A stretch of DNA of 64,000 bases, taken from NCBI RefSeq assembly GCF_964188355.1, contig NC_134200.1, positions 2,871,542-2,935,541 on the forward strand, written 5' to 3'. Of the stretch, positions 45,965 through 59,676 are shown in pieces. The notes beneath the pieces were generated by a model. That model did not search any database and was not told the DNA's origin. It saw only the letters and a list, made by a program, of their open reading frames with translations. This stretch comes from Buteo buteo. Its lineage: Eukaryota; Chordata; Aves; Accipitriformes; Accipitridae. Position numbers and translations under genes: made by a program. The number at the start of each line of letters is the position of its first letter. The stretch's first letter is position 1.

Positions 45965-46869
45965 CGTCGTGGTTTCAGCCCAGCCGGCAGCAAAGCACCA
46001 CGCAGCCGCACGCTCACTCCTCCCTCCCCGTGGCCACGCTGGGAGGAGGAGAAAATACAAAGAAAGGCTCGTGGGTCGAGACAAGGACTGCCCCACTTAC
46101 GGCCACGGGCAAAAGACAGGCTCAACTTGGGGAAGAAACAAAAGCCATTTGATTTACTGCCGATCCAATCAAAACAAGGCTAAGGAGAAGTAAAAGCCCC
46201 CCTCCGAACACCTTCCCCCCAGCCCTCCCTCCTTCCCGCCTCAACTCCACTCCCGGCTCTCTCTACCTCCTCCCCCCGGCGGCGCAGGGGAACAGGCGAC
46301 GGGGGTTGGGGTCAGCTCACCACACCTCGTCTCTGCCGCTCCGTCCTCCTCAGGGGGGGAGGACTCCTCACTCGTCCCCTGCTCCACCGTGGGGTCCCTC
46401 CCACGGGAGACAGTCCTTCACCAACTGCTCCCACGGGAGTCCTTTCTGCGGGCTGCAGTTCCTCACGAACTTCCCTGGCGTGAGGCCTTTCCACGGGCCG
46501 GTCTTCAGTCACACACTGCTCCAGCGCGGGCTTTCCCACGCAGTCACGGCCATTTGGGGGGGCCTCCGCTCCCCCGCTCACCTCCATGGGCTGCAGGGGG
46601 ACAGCCTGCCGCCTCACCACCTCCTCCCCCTCCTTCTTCTTCCTCACCGACCTCGGGATCTGCAGAGCTGCTCCTCTCCCATTCCCATCCCCCTCCTCAC
46701 TGCAGGCTCCCCCTCTTCAGGATGTTCTGCCAGAGGCGCTACCGCCGGCGCTGATTGGCTCGGCCTTCCAAGGGGCGGGTCCAACTGGGAGCCCGGGAAC
46801 CTTCCAGCAGCTTCTCTCAGGAGCCACCCCTGCGGCCCCAGAAAAACCGCCCCACACAAACCCCTAACA
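45965..46869 (-). mobile_element. Solo LTR A, unit 3
   Basis: Same element and ends as in units 1 and 2; copied with the unit. Confidence 0.72.
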
Positions 46870-46874
46870 ATTTC

Positions 46875-48752
46875 TTTAGGGCCCACAGTTTCGCTTGGGG
46901 GGTTTAAGCCCTCAGTTTTAGGGCAGAAAGCCTCTTCTCAGGGTCCAAAGCCTCCTTTTCCCGTCCCAAAGTCTTAGTTTTGGCTTCCAGAGCCCCAGTC
47001 GGATGGGCCGCAGGCTCCGTTGCAGTTGGCAAAGGCTCCTTTTTGGAGCCCAAAGCCACCTTGTCAAGCTCCAAAGGATCCGGCCAGTTGGTTTGAGGGC
47101 CCACGCTGCATCCTGAGTTTGCAAACCCTCATTTTCATGCTCCAAACCCCTCTTCTAGGGCCCAAAGCCTCATTTTTTACCCTCCAAACCTGGGATTCTA
47201 GGGTTGAAAGCCTCCTTTTGGGGGTCCAAACCCTCGCTTTTTGGGCCCGGGGACGCATTTTGAGGGTTTTAATCGCTCTTTTAGGCTAACATGCCTCATT
47301 TTTACCTTTCAAACCTTCATTTCTAGGACAGAAAGCCACTTTTTAGAGTACGCAGCTTCCTTTATAAGGCCCAAGTACACATCTTTCTCTCCCGAAGCCT
47401 CCTTTTGACTGTCCAAATACTCCTTAGAGCGTCCCAACCCTTATTTTTCTGAACAAATCCTCATCTTGACGGTCCAAAGCTTCATTTATAAACTCCAGAG
47501 CCTCACTTCAGGCTCCACAACCTTGTTTCTAAACTCAAATTTTGAGGCTCCGAACCTCATTTTTAGGGCCCAATGCCTCATTTTCAGGGTCCAAAGAATC
47601 GTTTCCACAATCCAGCCCTTCATTTTTAGGGTCCTGAAGCCTCACTGCAAGGGCCCAAACACCCATCTTTAAGGTCCAAACCTTCCTTTTACAGCACACG
47701 CCCCACCGTTAGAGCCCCAAGCCTCATTCTTTACCTGCCAAAGCCTCCTTTTCAGGGACCATAGGCTCATTTTTAGGATCCGGTCTGCAACTAGGAGAGC
47801 CCAAGGCCTCATTTTGAGGGTCCAAATACTCAATTGGAGGGCCCAAAGCCTCATTTTGGAGGCCAAGCTCCTCGTTTAGGGTGCAAGGCGTCTCTTCTTT
47901 AACGTACAACCCCTCATTTGGAGCCTCCAAAGACCCATTTCTAGGGCGCAAAGCCTCCGGTTTTGGTACCGAAGCATCCCTTGAAGGCACAAAGCCTAAT
48001 GCAGGGTTCAAAGCCTCAGTTTCATTTCCAAAGCCCCGTTCTTAGGGCCCAAACCCTCCACAGGAGGGTCCAAAGGCCTCTTTTACAGCTGAGGGCCTCC
48101 CCCGGAGTGACCCAAGCCCTCTCTTTGGGGCCAAAGCCTCATGTCTTGGGGCCCTACCGAGACCAAGAGGTTCCCCTCCTTTGCAGAGCCCTAAGGGTCA
48201 CGCGTAGCATCTCCCCCACCATTTTTAGTGCCCAAAGCCTCATTTGGAGGGCCAAAGTCCTCATTGTTCTGGTCCAAACCTTCTGGCCTTTTATGACCCA
48301 TGCCCTTTTTTGAGGGCCCACAGTTTCATCTGGAGGGTTTAAACCCTCAGCTTTAAGGCAGAAAGCCACTCTTTTAGGGTCCAAATTTACACTTATAGGG
48401 CAGAAAGCCTCGCTTTCCCTTCCCAAAGTCCCAGTTTTGGCTTCCAGAGCCCCACTTGAGGCTCCAAACCCTCATTTTGAGGGTCCACAGGCTCCGTTGC
48501 AGTTGGCAAAGTCTCCTCTTCAGAGCCCCAAGCCACGTTTTAAGTTGCCGAACTCGCATTTTCAGACTCCAAAGCCTCATTTTTAGGATCCGGCCAGTCG
48601 TTTTCAGGGTCCAAGCCGCATCCTGAGTTTCCAATCCCTCATTTTTATGCTCCGAACCCCTCTTTTAGGGCCCAAAGCCTCATTTTTAGAGTCCAGAGCT
48701 TTGATTCTAGCATTGAAAGCCTCCTTTTTATGGTCCAAAGCCTCATTTTGAA
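46875..48752. repeat. 21-bp minisatellite, unit 3
   Basis: Same array and length. A few bases differ, for example near 48157 (CTACCGAG for CTATCGAG). The constant length argues that the 22.7 kb unit, not the minisatellite, is what has been copied recently. Confidence 0.88.
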
Positions 48753-49151
48753 GGCCAGTCCCTTGCTGCGACACAGACAGGACCACCAACGGCCCTGGGT
48801 GGGAACCCAAAGGCCCATCAGGAGGTCGTGAGGGGACGAGAGAATAAACGCACAGAACAAGGCGCAGCCTTCAACAGCGCCCACCTATGGGACTCACAGA
48901 AGGCAGGAGTACAGCTTTACAGAGCTGGACCAGCCCCTCCAATAGCCCAGCCACAAAGCTTTCTAAACAAGGCAAAAACATTGACTACTTTTCTCGTCCC
49001 TACTTAAGATTCCCTGTAGAACCGGGTCTTGGCCTGACCGAGGCTGTGGGAGGGAGGAAGACGAGGGAAAACTTTGCAGGGAAAACGCCCAGACACAGTA
49101 TGGCCTGGCATCAATAAAGGTAGGCACAAGCAAGCCCTTGGGAGCAAACTC

Positions 49152-49157
49152 TTTATT
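49152..49157 (-). terminator. Poly(A) signal overlapping the stop codon, copy 3
   Basis: Same AATAAA overlapping the TAA stop as in copy 1. Confidence 0.55.
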
Positions 49158-52100
49158 CTCTGCCTGGGGGAGCTGCCCGGGGGCTCTGTGGCCCTGGAGC
49201 CGCACACCTCCTCAGGACACCCTCCACAAGGCTCCCAGCTACCGCCCTCTTCAACGACTCGGGCTGCACGGGCTCCTCCAGGAGAAGCTTTAAACGCACT
49301 GGTCTGTGCCGGGCTCCTGCCTGGGTAGGGGGCTTGGGACCCGCTGGAGGCATGGGCTCTCTTGGAAACTGGGGGCCCATGGAGGGAAGGGTGTCTGCGG
49401 TGCTCCCTGGCCGGAGTATACGCAGAGTTTCCCGTGCGGGCACTGAAGACCTTGCTGTGGCTCCGGAGGTGGAATCCCTGGACTCCTGAAGGCCTTCTGT
49501 TGGCCGGCGAGCACCTTGCGCGGCGCCTCGGCGGAGAGATGGGAGGAGAGTACGTGAGCTCTCCTCTTTGAGTTGTCCCGCTTCCTCTGAAGGCGTGACT
49601 ATTGCAGGGAGGCTGAGAGGTGGCAAGACTTCCCTTGGTTGAAGCTTCTCTGATTTTTGCTTGGACTTCCTTTCTTCCTCTAACTTCTTCCTCACCGTTT
49701 CCAGAATTTCAAGGACAATGGTTTTGGCATACCCGATCAATTCAGCATCCAGCTGCTGAACTCTGGAGATGGCGTTTTGGATGCTCTCCTTGGCAATCTC
49801 ACGGCTCACTCGTGAGACATCAGCAGCGTTTTGCAGTGGTTGCAACACGGGCACCTTTGCTCTCTTGCTTGCTTCTGGGATCTGCCGTTCCGATGCTCCG
49901 GCTGGTCCTTGTCCTTCTGTCACGCCTTGAATCTTCAGGATCTCGGAAAACTGACAGCGGAAGTCCTGTTCAAACTGAGACGCTACAAAGGATGACAAGG
50001 TGGAGCTAACACGTTCAACAGCCTCTTTGGTCCTTTTGTCGACAGAAGACTGTGAAGATGCTCTGTCGGAAGCTGCTAGTTCCGCCTCCCTCCATCTCTC
50101 TTCTCCGGATTTGCCTGCTCTGCTGGTGCTTCCCACAACAAGCTCTGAGAGCTTCTGCCTGCCTGCTGGCCCAGGCTCGGCTGCATCAGACGGGCTGGGT
50201 ACCAAGTGCTCCCCAAAGCTCTCCAACACGCTCGCCACAATCTCTTGAGCCACCAGTCTGATCTTGTCCCGGCGATCCGCAGAAGTGTCCAAAGGCTCTG
50301 GCCTTCTGGCGCTGGCAAACAACCTTCCACGGACCTCATGGGGAGCCCTCCTTAAGACGCGGACGGACTGACCCAGCGCCTTCACCCGCTCCAGCACCGC
50401 CTGGACCACGGTCTCAGCCACCTCTTTAAGCTCCTGGTCTTCTGCCAGCGTAGCCCACAGCACCGTAGGCTGTATGCTGTTAGGCGCTTCTTCTCCGGCA
50501 CACGCTGCAGACTAAAAGGAGGAGCAGTTAATGAGTGAATGGGTTCCTTCACCTCCCTTTGCTTTCCTCTTCCTCCTCACAGGACCCCTGCCCAGACGAG
50601 CCCCTAGCAGTCAAGCTGGAAAAACTCTGGTTTCTCTGTAGGCCACCTGGCACACGGAGGTTTCTGGTCTCCTGCGGCCAGGAGCCAAGTGTTATGGGCA
50701 CCTCTCAGAATCAAGCAGGTGCCATTTTGCTTAGAGCAAAGGGCACTGTAGCCCCCCTGGACCTCAGCACGGTGAACCAATAGCGGAGGGAAAGCTGTCG
50801 AAGGTACTGGACCAGGCCCTTCTGCCGCGGGTCCCAGCTGCTCTTGGGGCACTGCTGCCCTCTATCAGGGTGCCCTGTTTGCCCCTTTTCAGGGCCGAAT
50901 GCCAGGAATGGCTGTTCTGAGAGCAGAAAAGAAAACGATCCTTCTTCTTGAGGCACCTGGCTGTTGTCTGCCAGCCCAAGGAAACGTCCTCGGGACAGGA
51001 GGCAGCCTGAAGGTCCACCGCGGGCTGCCGGCCTCGTGCAAAGTGGGGAAGAAATTGCGAGTCAAGCACAGAGCCAGGCAGCAGCCGGAAACTGACATTT
51101 GCTCTTTTGCGGCTTGACAGCCTGAGTGCCACGGCAGAAGGAGCTTAACCCTTCACCCCGGCGTAGACAGCGCCCCACACTATCCAGAAATGCTTCCCAA
51201 GAGGCTGTTGCAAGGGATGGAGCCGGGCAACGTTTAACGGGACCCCCGCTAACGAGAACCGGGCAACAGCAGGCTCTCCGCTAAGCTAATCAAAGACCTC
51301 CTGGAAGAGAAAACCAACCCACGAATGGCCAAGCACCGGCACTGTCAGGTTCAGGGACACTGCATCTTCGGATGCAGAAGTCTTTGGATGAAACCAAGAG
51401 TTTTTCAACCAGGCGCGAAACCAGCACCATGGACCGTGCGGCCACTTAGTGCAGCAGGTTCGTGCTAAATGTGCGAGTCCCTGCTCAGAAGTGGCCACTG
51501 AGAGTGCCCAGGCACACTTCTGTGTCAGAAAGGGCTAGTGCCTCGTGTCTCAGAGACACAGGAAGGCAAGCAACCGCTTCTTGGTCTCTGACAGCCACCC
51601 TCAAACAAGGACACGTCGCACACCGGCCAGGCACCACCTCCTCAGCGACCAAGCACCCTTCGCAAGCCCTGAGCAGCTGTGTGCGTGTGTGGCAGCGTCC
51701 TCTCCCGAGTCCCAGGTACCAACGTGCTGCCGCACAGCAGAGGCAGCCCCCAGCATCCACCCGGCTCCTACTCACCGGCCTTCCTTTGAGAGCGGACTTT
51801 TCGGAGCTGCTCTCATTGCCTGGCTGCCTTCTCTTGCCCAGCTGCTGCTGCTGCTGGCACTTGGCCTGCTGGAGGAGGCGTTGGTCTTTTTCAAGAGCCT
51901 CCAGTCTTTCCATCGGCTTCTTGGTCACAGTCAGATGCCTGTCAAGAGAAAGGAAGGCAGCTGAGAAGGAGCAGCTCTGTCCCTCTTGCCCAGGCCATTT
52001 TCTGCTCGGCCGCTCCCATCACCCTGCTCCTGGTTACTTTGCTCCAGTAGTCCCCCTGCCTGTCCAAGGCTCCAAACACAGACCGCGCCAACGTGACTGC

Positions 52101-54390
52101 AGCCCGCACCGGCTCCTTCCACCACTGGCCTTTGTTTGTTTACTGGAACAGGAGGCTCCAGCACTTCTCTCAGGGACCAGGGGCCCCCTTCAAGAGCAAG
52201 CGTTACTTGGCCTTTTCTTACCTCTGCCTCCTCTTCCTCTCTCCACCTGGCAAACTCTGTCTTTGCTCCTGCGGCAGCCACTCTTGCGGGTGAGAAACGT
52301 CAGTCCCTCCCGGCAGTTTGGAGGCATCCTCTGATTGGGCCAGGTCTTGCTGAAGCTTTTTCTGAAAGGTGACATCGGGTTGTGCCTTCCTGTTGCCTGG
52401 ACAAGCGCTCACGCCCCTGCATGCTGAGGCACCCCGCGGACCCAGGACAGCGATCTGCTTCAGCCACGCGACGAGGGCAGAAAAGAAATGCTTCCCCCGG
52501 GACTCCGCGTGCTTGCACGTGACTTTCCTGCCCGTGCCCACCCCTGCACCCTGCGCTAGCTCGGCTCGCAGCCCGGTACTCCTCTCCCTGCCACAAGACC
52601 CGGCCCAGCAGCACAGCCCTCACCTCTTCGGCACTGACCGCCTCCCCTCCCCAACATGCTGCAAGTAAAGCCCCAGCCCTCGGCACCGTGCCGCTGACCG
52701 GTGTCCACGAACACTCCGCTTTGCCTACCTCCTCTCGCAGGAACGTTTTCTCTGCCTCCAGCTTGAGCGTGGTCAGATACTGCCTGTACTCATTGAACTC
52801 CTTCAGAGTGCAAACCACCTATGGAGAGACGAGGGGAGAAATCCCCCGAGAACTCTCAAGCCGGCTCCGTAGGCTGCCTTCCCCAAAACGGCCCAAACCC
52901 AGCGGCGGGAGGGGAGCTGCTCCTCTGCACACCCTCCCCTCCCCTCCGCTTCGCTCCCCTCCCCTCCCCAGTGGCGGGGCCCCTGACTCCCCCCCAGCCA
53001 GGGCCGAGCGGTGCTCCTCGCCTCAGCACCAGGCCTCGCACCGGCTGCCTCCTCGACGCTCAGGCAGCGCGGGGCAGCCGGAGAAGAGCAGGAGTGGGAA
53101 TTGCCAGAGGGACGCTGGCGCTACTTCTGCTCCCAGGGCAAGCAGCCCCACAGCCCTGTGCCCTCCGCCAGCAACAGGCGGCTGCAGCAAGCGCTCTGGG
53201 AACCCCGCTTGATGAGGACTGTTTTTATCAGCCCCATGCCCAAACCTACTCTGCCGTCACTGGTGACGTAACCCTCCCTCTTCAGCCTCTGCAGGTTGTC
53301 CTTGCGTTTGTGGTAGGCCCGCAGATGCGGGTCATGCAGGCTGTTGTAGTCGGTGCTCAGCAGGCGGCAGTATGGATCTCCCAGATTGAAACAGCCAGAG
53401 GGCTGGTGAAGCTGTGCGAGAGATTTTGCAGACTATGAAGGAGGAAGGAGAGAGCAGCAAAGGGGTGCCAAGCGGTACTTGTGAAAAGGTAAAGGTCCTC
53501 TGAGGACCAACACTCTTCTCCATCCTTCTGAAGCCACAGAGGACACCACAGCCGGGCTGCGGGGTCAGGCTGGGCTGGGCTAGGCTGGGCTGGGGGAGAG
53601 AAGACAAAGCCCACCAGCAAAGTAGGCATCTTAGGCCAGCAGGAAGAACTGCAGACCTTGCCAGTCCTCCTCTTTGTCTCTGCACCAGGGAGCCAGGAGC
53701 TTCCCTCTACTCCCCAGCGCTGCCAGATTGAGGGGCTGCGGCGCCCGCTGTAGAACAGGCGGCCACAAGGACTTCTCTGAATGACGGGGACCCCGTAAAA
53801 GAGGAGAGCTCTTCTACCCCTTTCTACTTCCTTTACCTTTTCCCCCAGCTTTGTCCTGCAGAAGACAGGCTTGGAGCCCGCATGCACAGGGATCTTGACC
53901 CCAAGTGGGAGGTCCAGCAGCCCAGTACCTCCTTCTGCCAGTGGCTGTCTCCTGTTCCCGAGCTAGAAAGAGGGAGACACTCATGGGCACTCAGGCACTA
54001 TCTCCATAAGCCTCCTGCACGGCAGTTGCGAGAAAGGCTCTCGGAAGACTCCAACCAAGGGGAGCGCCCAGAGCGGCCCAGGCAAAAGCTGCTCTCTCCT
54101 TCCTCGCCCCTGTCCCCACAACTCCCGACCCTCCCTCAACCCACGTCCGCGTCCTTTCGCAGCAAGCCCTCCCACCTGCTTAGCCATAAGCCAGGCTGGG
54201 CAGAGAGGCAGGACTCCCTGCAAACTCTCCCCAGCCCGACCACCTTGGGATCCCTCCCAGCTCCCCGGCCATGTCCCAGGCTCCCGCGCTGAGCCCTCTC
54301 CATCGGCCCATTGCTCACCTTTCCCCCCTTCCCCACTACGCTCAGCAGTGCGTCCACGTTTCGGACGCCAGCAGTGACACGGTGCTCCAT
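49153..54390 (-). CDS. FSIP2: FSIP2-like gene, copy 3 (7 coding exons, 703 aa)
   Basis: Third copy. Coding exons: 54319-54390, 53837-53962, 53250-53411, 52729-52818, 52222-52361, 51776-51938, 49153-50511. All splice sites, the start and the stop are kept. Two changes fall in intron sequence next to acceptors: CTCTCGCACAG in front of exon 3 (CTCTCACACAG-type in the others), and two bases about 25 nt upstream of exon 5. Neither alters an AG. Exon 7 gives the same protein as copy 2, while exon 5 has Val172 like copy 1, so this copy combines states of both. Confidence 0.86.
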
Positions 54391-54491
54391 GGCTCCTTCC
54401 AAGAGCTCTCCTGGAGCTGCGACCCTGCGCTGGCACCTCTCGCTCCAGAGGCACCCAGCTGTGGCCACCACAGCCGGTCTTCCAGCAAGCG

Positions 54492-54500
54492 CCTATATAG
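54492..54500 (-). promoter_or_regulatory. TATA box of FSIP2-like gene, copy 3
   Basis: Same minus-strand CTATATAGG, 102 nt upstream of the ATG at 54390, with the same surrounding bases as copies 1 and 2. Confidence 0.65.
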
Positions 54501-54515
54501 AGCAGTTGCACATTG

Positions 54516-54579
54516 TTGCATCATTGCATTGCTGCATCATCACGTTGCTGCACCACCGCATTGTTGCATCATCGTCTTG
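54516..54579. repeat. Four 16-bp promoter repeats, copy 3
   Basis: Same four 16-bp units upstream of the copy 3 TATA box. No difference from copies 1 and 2 was seen. Confidence 0.6.
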
Positions 54580-55904
54580 CCACGCCGCCGCCCAGCCGCC
54601 CCAGGGCCCACCTGCAGGCCCGTCTGGACACGCATGAGGGCCACCCGCTCTCGCTGACCCTGCTTTGAGCAGGGGGCCTCCACTCGGTGCTGACCTGCTG
54701 CCCCTTCTTCCTCCTTCTACCTCTTTTTCCCAGCTTTGGCCTTCAGATGGCAGGGCTGGAGCTGGGCCGCCCGCGGGCGGCTGCTGCTGCTGCTGCTGCA
54801 CTGGATTTGGTAGACCAGTTTTAGACCACTTCCCTGTCACGGGCAAAGCAGCCTCAACTTGGGGAATTGCACTGAATTACATTTTTGGCCCACTGCCCTC
54901 AACATCTCCTTCCTGATTTGCGTCTTGAGAAACACAGAGGACAAACGAAGGATGCAGGAAGCCCCTCTCCTCCCCTTCAGCCCAGACACCTCTCTGTCCC
55001 CTCCTCAGTCTCCCCTGCCCTCGTTTCTGCTGCGCGTCACCCTCTGTGACACCCTCCCAGTGCCTCCCGGGAGGTGACGGGCGGCGCAGGACGTTCTGCA
55101 TCGGTGCAGGGAGCACCTCAGTGCCGCCTGCTGCTTCTGACCCATCAGCTTCCTCCCACACCAGTGACCTCACCGCACCCCAGCAATGTCACCTGCCACC
55201 GCACCACCCTCTTGCTTGCCTCTCTCCTCTGCCTCTGGTTCTCACAGTCCCTGCCCTCCTCCTGCTTCCCCAAGGGGCTGAGGAGCTCAGAGCTGGGGGA
55301 AAGTGGGCACAGCGCTGCTACAGAAACCTGCCGCTGGTGATTCGCGGGTTGAGTCCCCCATGGAAAGGAGGCACTGTCACCTCTGTCAGGAAGAAAATAC
55401 CCTCCTGATCACTGCAACACGCTCGCTCACAGCCCACACTGCACTTATTGGAGAGGGACCAAAAAGATCCATTCATTGCCTCTGACACTCAAACGGTTTT
55501 AGCACGGACCTGACTAGTGTTTTCCCGACCCTCTTGCAGAAGGGGATAAGGAGCCACCAACAACCGCAGCCTCTGCATCTCCAGACCCCGCTGGGGAACA
55601 CACTCGGCACTTGCTTTCTGCAGAGACACCGCTTCCTCAGCAGCGGGGGGACGGGTGTGAGCCTGGCAATATATAAAACAGTAAAAGCAGGGGCAAGCCA
55701 GTGTTACTGGTCAGCGTGTCCTGCTGGGCAATCTGAAGTTCTAGTCAAAATGACACCTCCTCTCGGAATCCACAAAGACCCTGTCCATGGTTTTTTTGTC
55801 CTGGCAAGGCAGCATAAAAAAAGAAAAAAAACTAATTTAAAGAAGCCAAGAATATTAGGCAGAACAGCGTATCTTCCAGGATTTTGTAACTTGGAACCTG
55901 CAGA

Positions 55905-56079
55905 CCGACGCAGATGCCACTGCAAATGCAGACACCATTGCAACTACCAGCTCAGAGGCAGATACCGTTACAGATTAAGATACCATGGCAGAGGCAAAGG
56001 CCGCTGCAGATGCAGGCACCACTGCAGAGGCAGGTACCACTGCAGATGAAGATACTGTTGCAGTTAACGTTGCACACAT
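55905..56079 (+). repeat. Coding-like 18-bp repeat, unit 3
   Basis: Same repeat and the same in-frame TAA, with the unit 1 base at the left edge. Confidence 0.55.
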
Positions 56080-59000
56080 ACCGTTATGCCAAACTTTTTA
56101 TAGTCCAAGATTCTGTAACTTGCATCCAAGCTCTGTGCCCCCCAGAACCATCATCTCCATCTTCTCCACCATCTCCTCCTGCCCTCAGCCACAGAAGGAA
56201 GTCTGTCTCGATAGCTTCAGTAATTTGACCAGAAGAAAGCAAGAAAACGTGTTCCTGTACTAAGGAGGAAGGGCAGGAACTCGGCAGTCATTTTCCTTTT
56301 GTTACAGTCATTAGGGATGTCCGTCCTTGCTATAAGAGAGATTCCCTTTGCAAGAACCAGGTGGCATCTCTCAGGGGAAGTTAGCTTCTAGTTCTAACTC
56401 TTGACTATTTTCTGACTTTCCTCACCTTTTGGAGCTGGGCCAGGGCCCTCTCCACATCAGACATCGCTTTTTGGAGTTAAGCAACAGTAACCCTGAGTTT
56501 CTCATGTCTACTCATTTCTGCCTTGCTCTCGTAATCCTCGGGAAGGATGCAGAAAGACTCTCAGAACTGTGACCTCTTTGTCTGGCCGGCCCAAATACAT
56601 TGATTACAATACAGATTCCTCCTACATGGTCTATTTGTGCTAACCAGCCACTTAATTCACAGGCATATGAAAGCAGCTCTTCTCAGGAAAAAAAAAACCA
56701 ACAACAACCATAACCAAACCCAAAACCCACTACAGATGACCAGAAGCGTCAGCTTTCAAACTGGCATTGTTTGAAAACAGAAACACTCTGCCCAGCCACA
56801 AACGCAAAGGTGTGCTTTTAGTACATAACATCAAGAAACAAGACGTTCAGTTGCGTTTCACGGTTATTGGGCCCGTTACATTGCCATGTTCACAGACACA
56901 CAGAGGAAAAAAAACCCTTATAAACCTCTCTAAAGTGGGTCAGAGGAATAGCCACTCTCACAAAGATTGCTCCAGACAGAGTCAACAAGATCAACCATGA
57001 AACGCTGAGCAAATGCCCCAGCTGCAGCTTTCTCGGAGGGGTCCTCCTGTTTCTGCAGCGTTTGCATCGGCTGGCGTTCGCAAGGTGCCTTTCGAGACAA
57101 TGCTGCGTGTCAAAATTCAGCCTCTTGTTGGTACGTCTTTGACCTGGACTTGGAAGAGTGACCACAATGTACAACTCATCAATCCACACAAAATCAAGGA
57201 CACCAGTATTTGCATTCTCCAGCCCCTCCAGTCCCTGTGGATGAAAAACAAACACCCCCGCCCCCATGTTCCTGTGAAGAAGCGATGGGCCAAACTAATC
57301 CTCTCCTGCTGCCCTAGCATGCACTAGTCTAATTAGACATTGTTTTATTGGGCTTGCAGAGAAAGAGAGCCTTGGGACAAGCTGAAGGCTGTCCAGGATT
57401 TTCTGCACTTTTCAGCGTTTACGGTTTATATCCAGTTTGGTGTAAGTAAAGACTGAAAAAAGAAATGGAGAAGGCTGATGAATGGTGAGTAAGCATTACT
57501 GTAAAGGTGGATAATTATTATTAGGATGGTGACAGTTTTTTATCAGAAATAAAATTCTATTATTATAAATAAACACCGTTACGAAGAGGAAGCCTTGCCT
57601 TTTCTGTCGACTGCTAATTGGGTATTGCTCTTATCGTTCCCTGACTCCTTGGAAATCACGAACGCATGCGCACCACAAGGCATGTCTCGTTATTTTGGGA
57701 ACGTGTTATTTCCCACTGAGTACCAAGACGACAGCTCTTAATTGTACGTCCCGAGAGCAGCCTCCACCGACTGTCCCCTGCTGCGCACCAACACGAACAG
57801 CACTGTGCTCTCCCCTGCCCATCTCCACGCTCCGGAGGAGCTGTTCACACACCCCTGCCCGGGCCATGCTGCCTCAAAATTCCTCCTGTGCTGCTCAAGG
57901 CCCTGAAAACTGTCACGCTACAGCTGTACCCAGATCACTGTTCCTCATTCTGAGCGAGACCGCCTGGTCCTGTGTATTCCCACCTGTCTACAGCAGCTGT
58001 TGCCTTCTGTCTTGTAAGCGTTTTGGAAAAGTACCCCTTTTTTCCTGAATACCCTCTTTGACCTCACTACAGGACAGGTCCCCAGTCCACCACCACGGCT
58101 GGTAAAGGCCGTAGCCATACAGAATTGCGCAGGGATGACAAATACCCAGTGGTCCAGCTCGCTTCAATTGTTTAAGACAAGGCTTTTGGCTAGAACACAG
58201 TCGAGAAAATTTAAAACCTAACACTCCCATCTGGACCGGCAGCTCTTTCTTCATCAGTTCTTTGCATTGCTCTCATTCCTCGGGAGTACACAGCAAGCAA
58301 AGATCAGTCACAAACATGCACGAGACCGGACATCCACATACTTGCTGCCTACCCAGTAACATTAGCAAGGCCCTGCCTAAACACAAAGATTAAATTAATG
58401 TACAGATTTCCTACGCAGGAAGCAACTAAGGATCAACCAAATACAACCATCTGTTGTTACCTATTTGCACAAGAGGCACACGCTGCTTCCGCTTCTATCT
58501 TTCAGGCTGTTACCCATGAGAAAACGGAAGCACGTTTTATTGCAAGAGGAAACCTTCAATTGGAAAGCCAGTTCATGGCCTGGTTTCCTCTCTATGCACG
58601 TATCTAGTGAACAGCCGAGGAAACGTTACACGAGCAATTAGCAAAGCAAACCCAGGACACCTCAAGAGGTCCCGCAACTACACCAGTCTGTCTTTCCTTT
58701 TCACCCCAGTTCCCAAAGCACCAAGGCAGGAGCAGGCAGGGCACTCATGCGCTCGGCTCACACCAGGGAGGAGAGAGCAGGAGCAGCCCTCTGTCACCCA
58801 GGCTTAGCAACAACAATTTCTGCTCTCATCTGGGGCTTAGTCCATGTGTAGTCATACGTGTGAGTTATGGCCTAGCCATGGTGATACTGCTCAGCTCAGG
58901 GTTCAACATGAGACCTTGTCCTTTAAGGAGGACCATTACTCCATAGCTTCACTAGGCAAGCCTGATTACTTTGTATAAACTATGCATGCTTTGCTGAGGA

Positions 59001-59091
59001 CCCCACCCTTGAAGAAGGAACTAAAGACTGATAAAAAGGAAACATCCTGCTCCAGAAGGCCCCCGAAGATTGCCAAAGAAGCATGAACCAG

Positions 59092-59676
59092 TGTCCTGAT
59101 TTCAGCCGGGACAGAGTTAATTGTCTTCCTAGTAGCTGGTACAGTGCTGTGCTTTGAGTTCAGTATGCAAAGAATGTTGATAACACTGATGGTTTCAGTT
59201 GTCGCTAAGTAGTGTTTAGTCTAAAGTCAAGGATTTTTCAGCTTCTCATCCCCAGCCAGTGAGAAAGCGGGAGGGGCACAAGAAGTTGGGAGGGGACGGA
59301 GCCAGGGCAGCTGACCCAAACTGGCCAACAGGGTATCCCATACCATGTGAAGTCACATCTAGTATAGGAACTGGGGGGAGCGGGGGCGGGGGATCGCCGC
59401 TCGGGGACTAGCTGGGTGTCGATCGATCGGCGGGTGGTGAGCGATTGCACTGCGCATCATTTGTACATTCCGATCCTTTCATTATTGCTGTTGTCATTTT
59501 ATTAGTGTTATCATTATCGTTATTAGTTCCTTCTTTTCGGTTCTATTAAACCACTCCTATCTCAACTCATGAGTTTTACTTCTTTTCCCGATTTGCTCCC
59601 CCATCCCACTGGGTGGAGGGGAGTGAGTGAGCGGCTGCGTGGTGCTCAAGTTGCTGGCTGGGGTTAAACCATGACA
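59092..59676 (+). mobile_element. Solo LTR B, unit 3
   Basis: Same element and flanks. Single-base differences from unit 1 include GACAGAGTTAA for GACAGACTTAA near the start and CCACTCC for CCACGCC near the poly(A) region. Confidence 0.8.
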
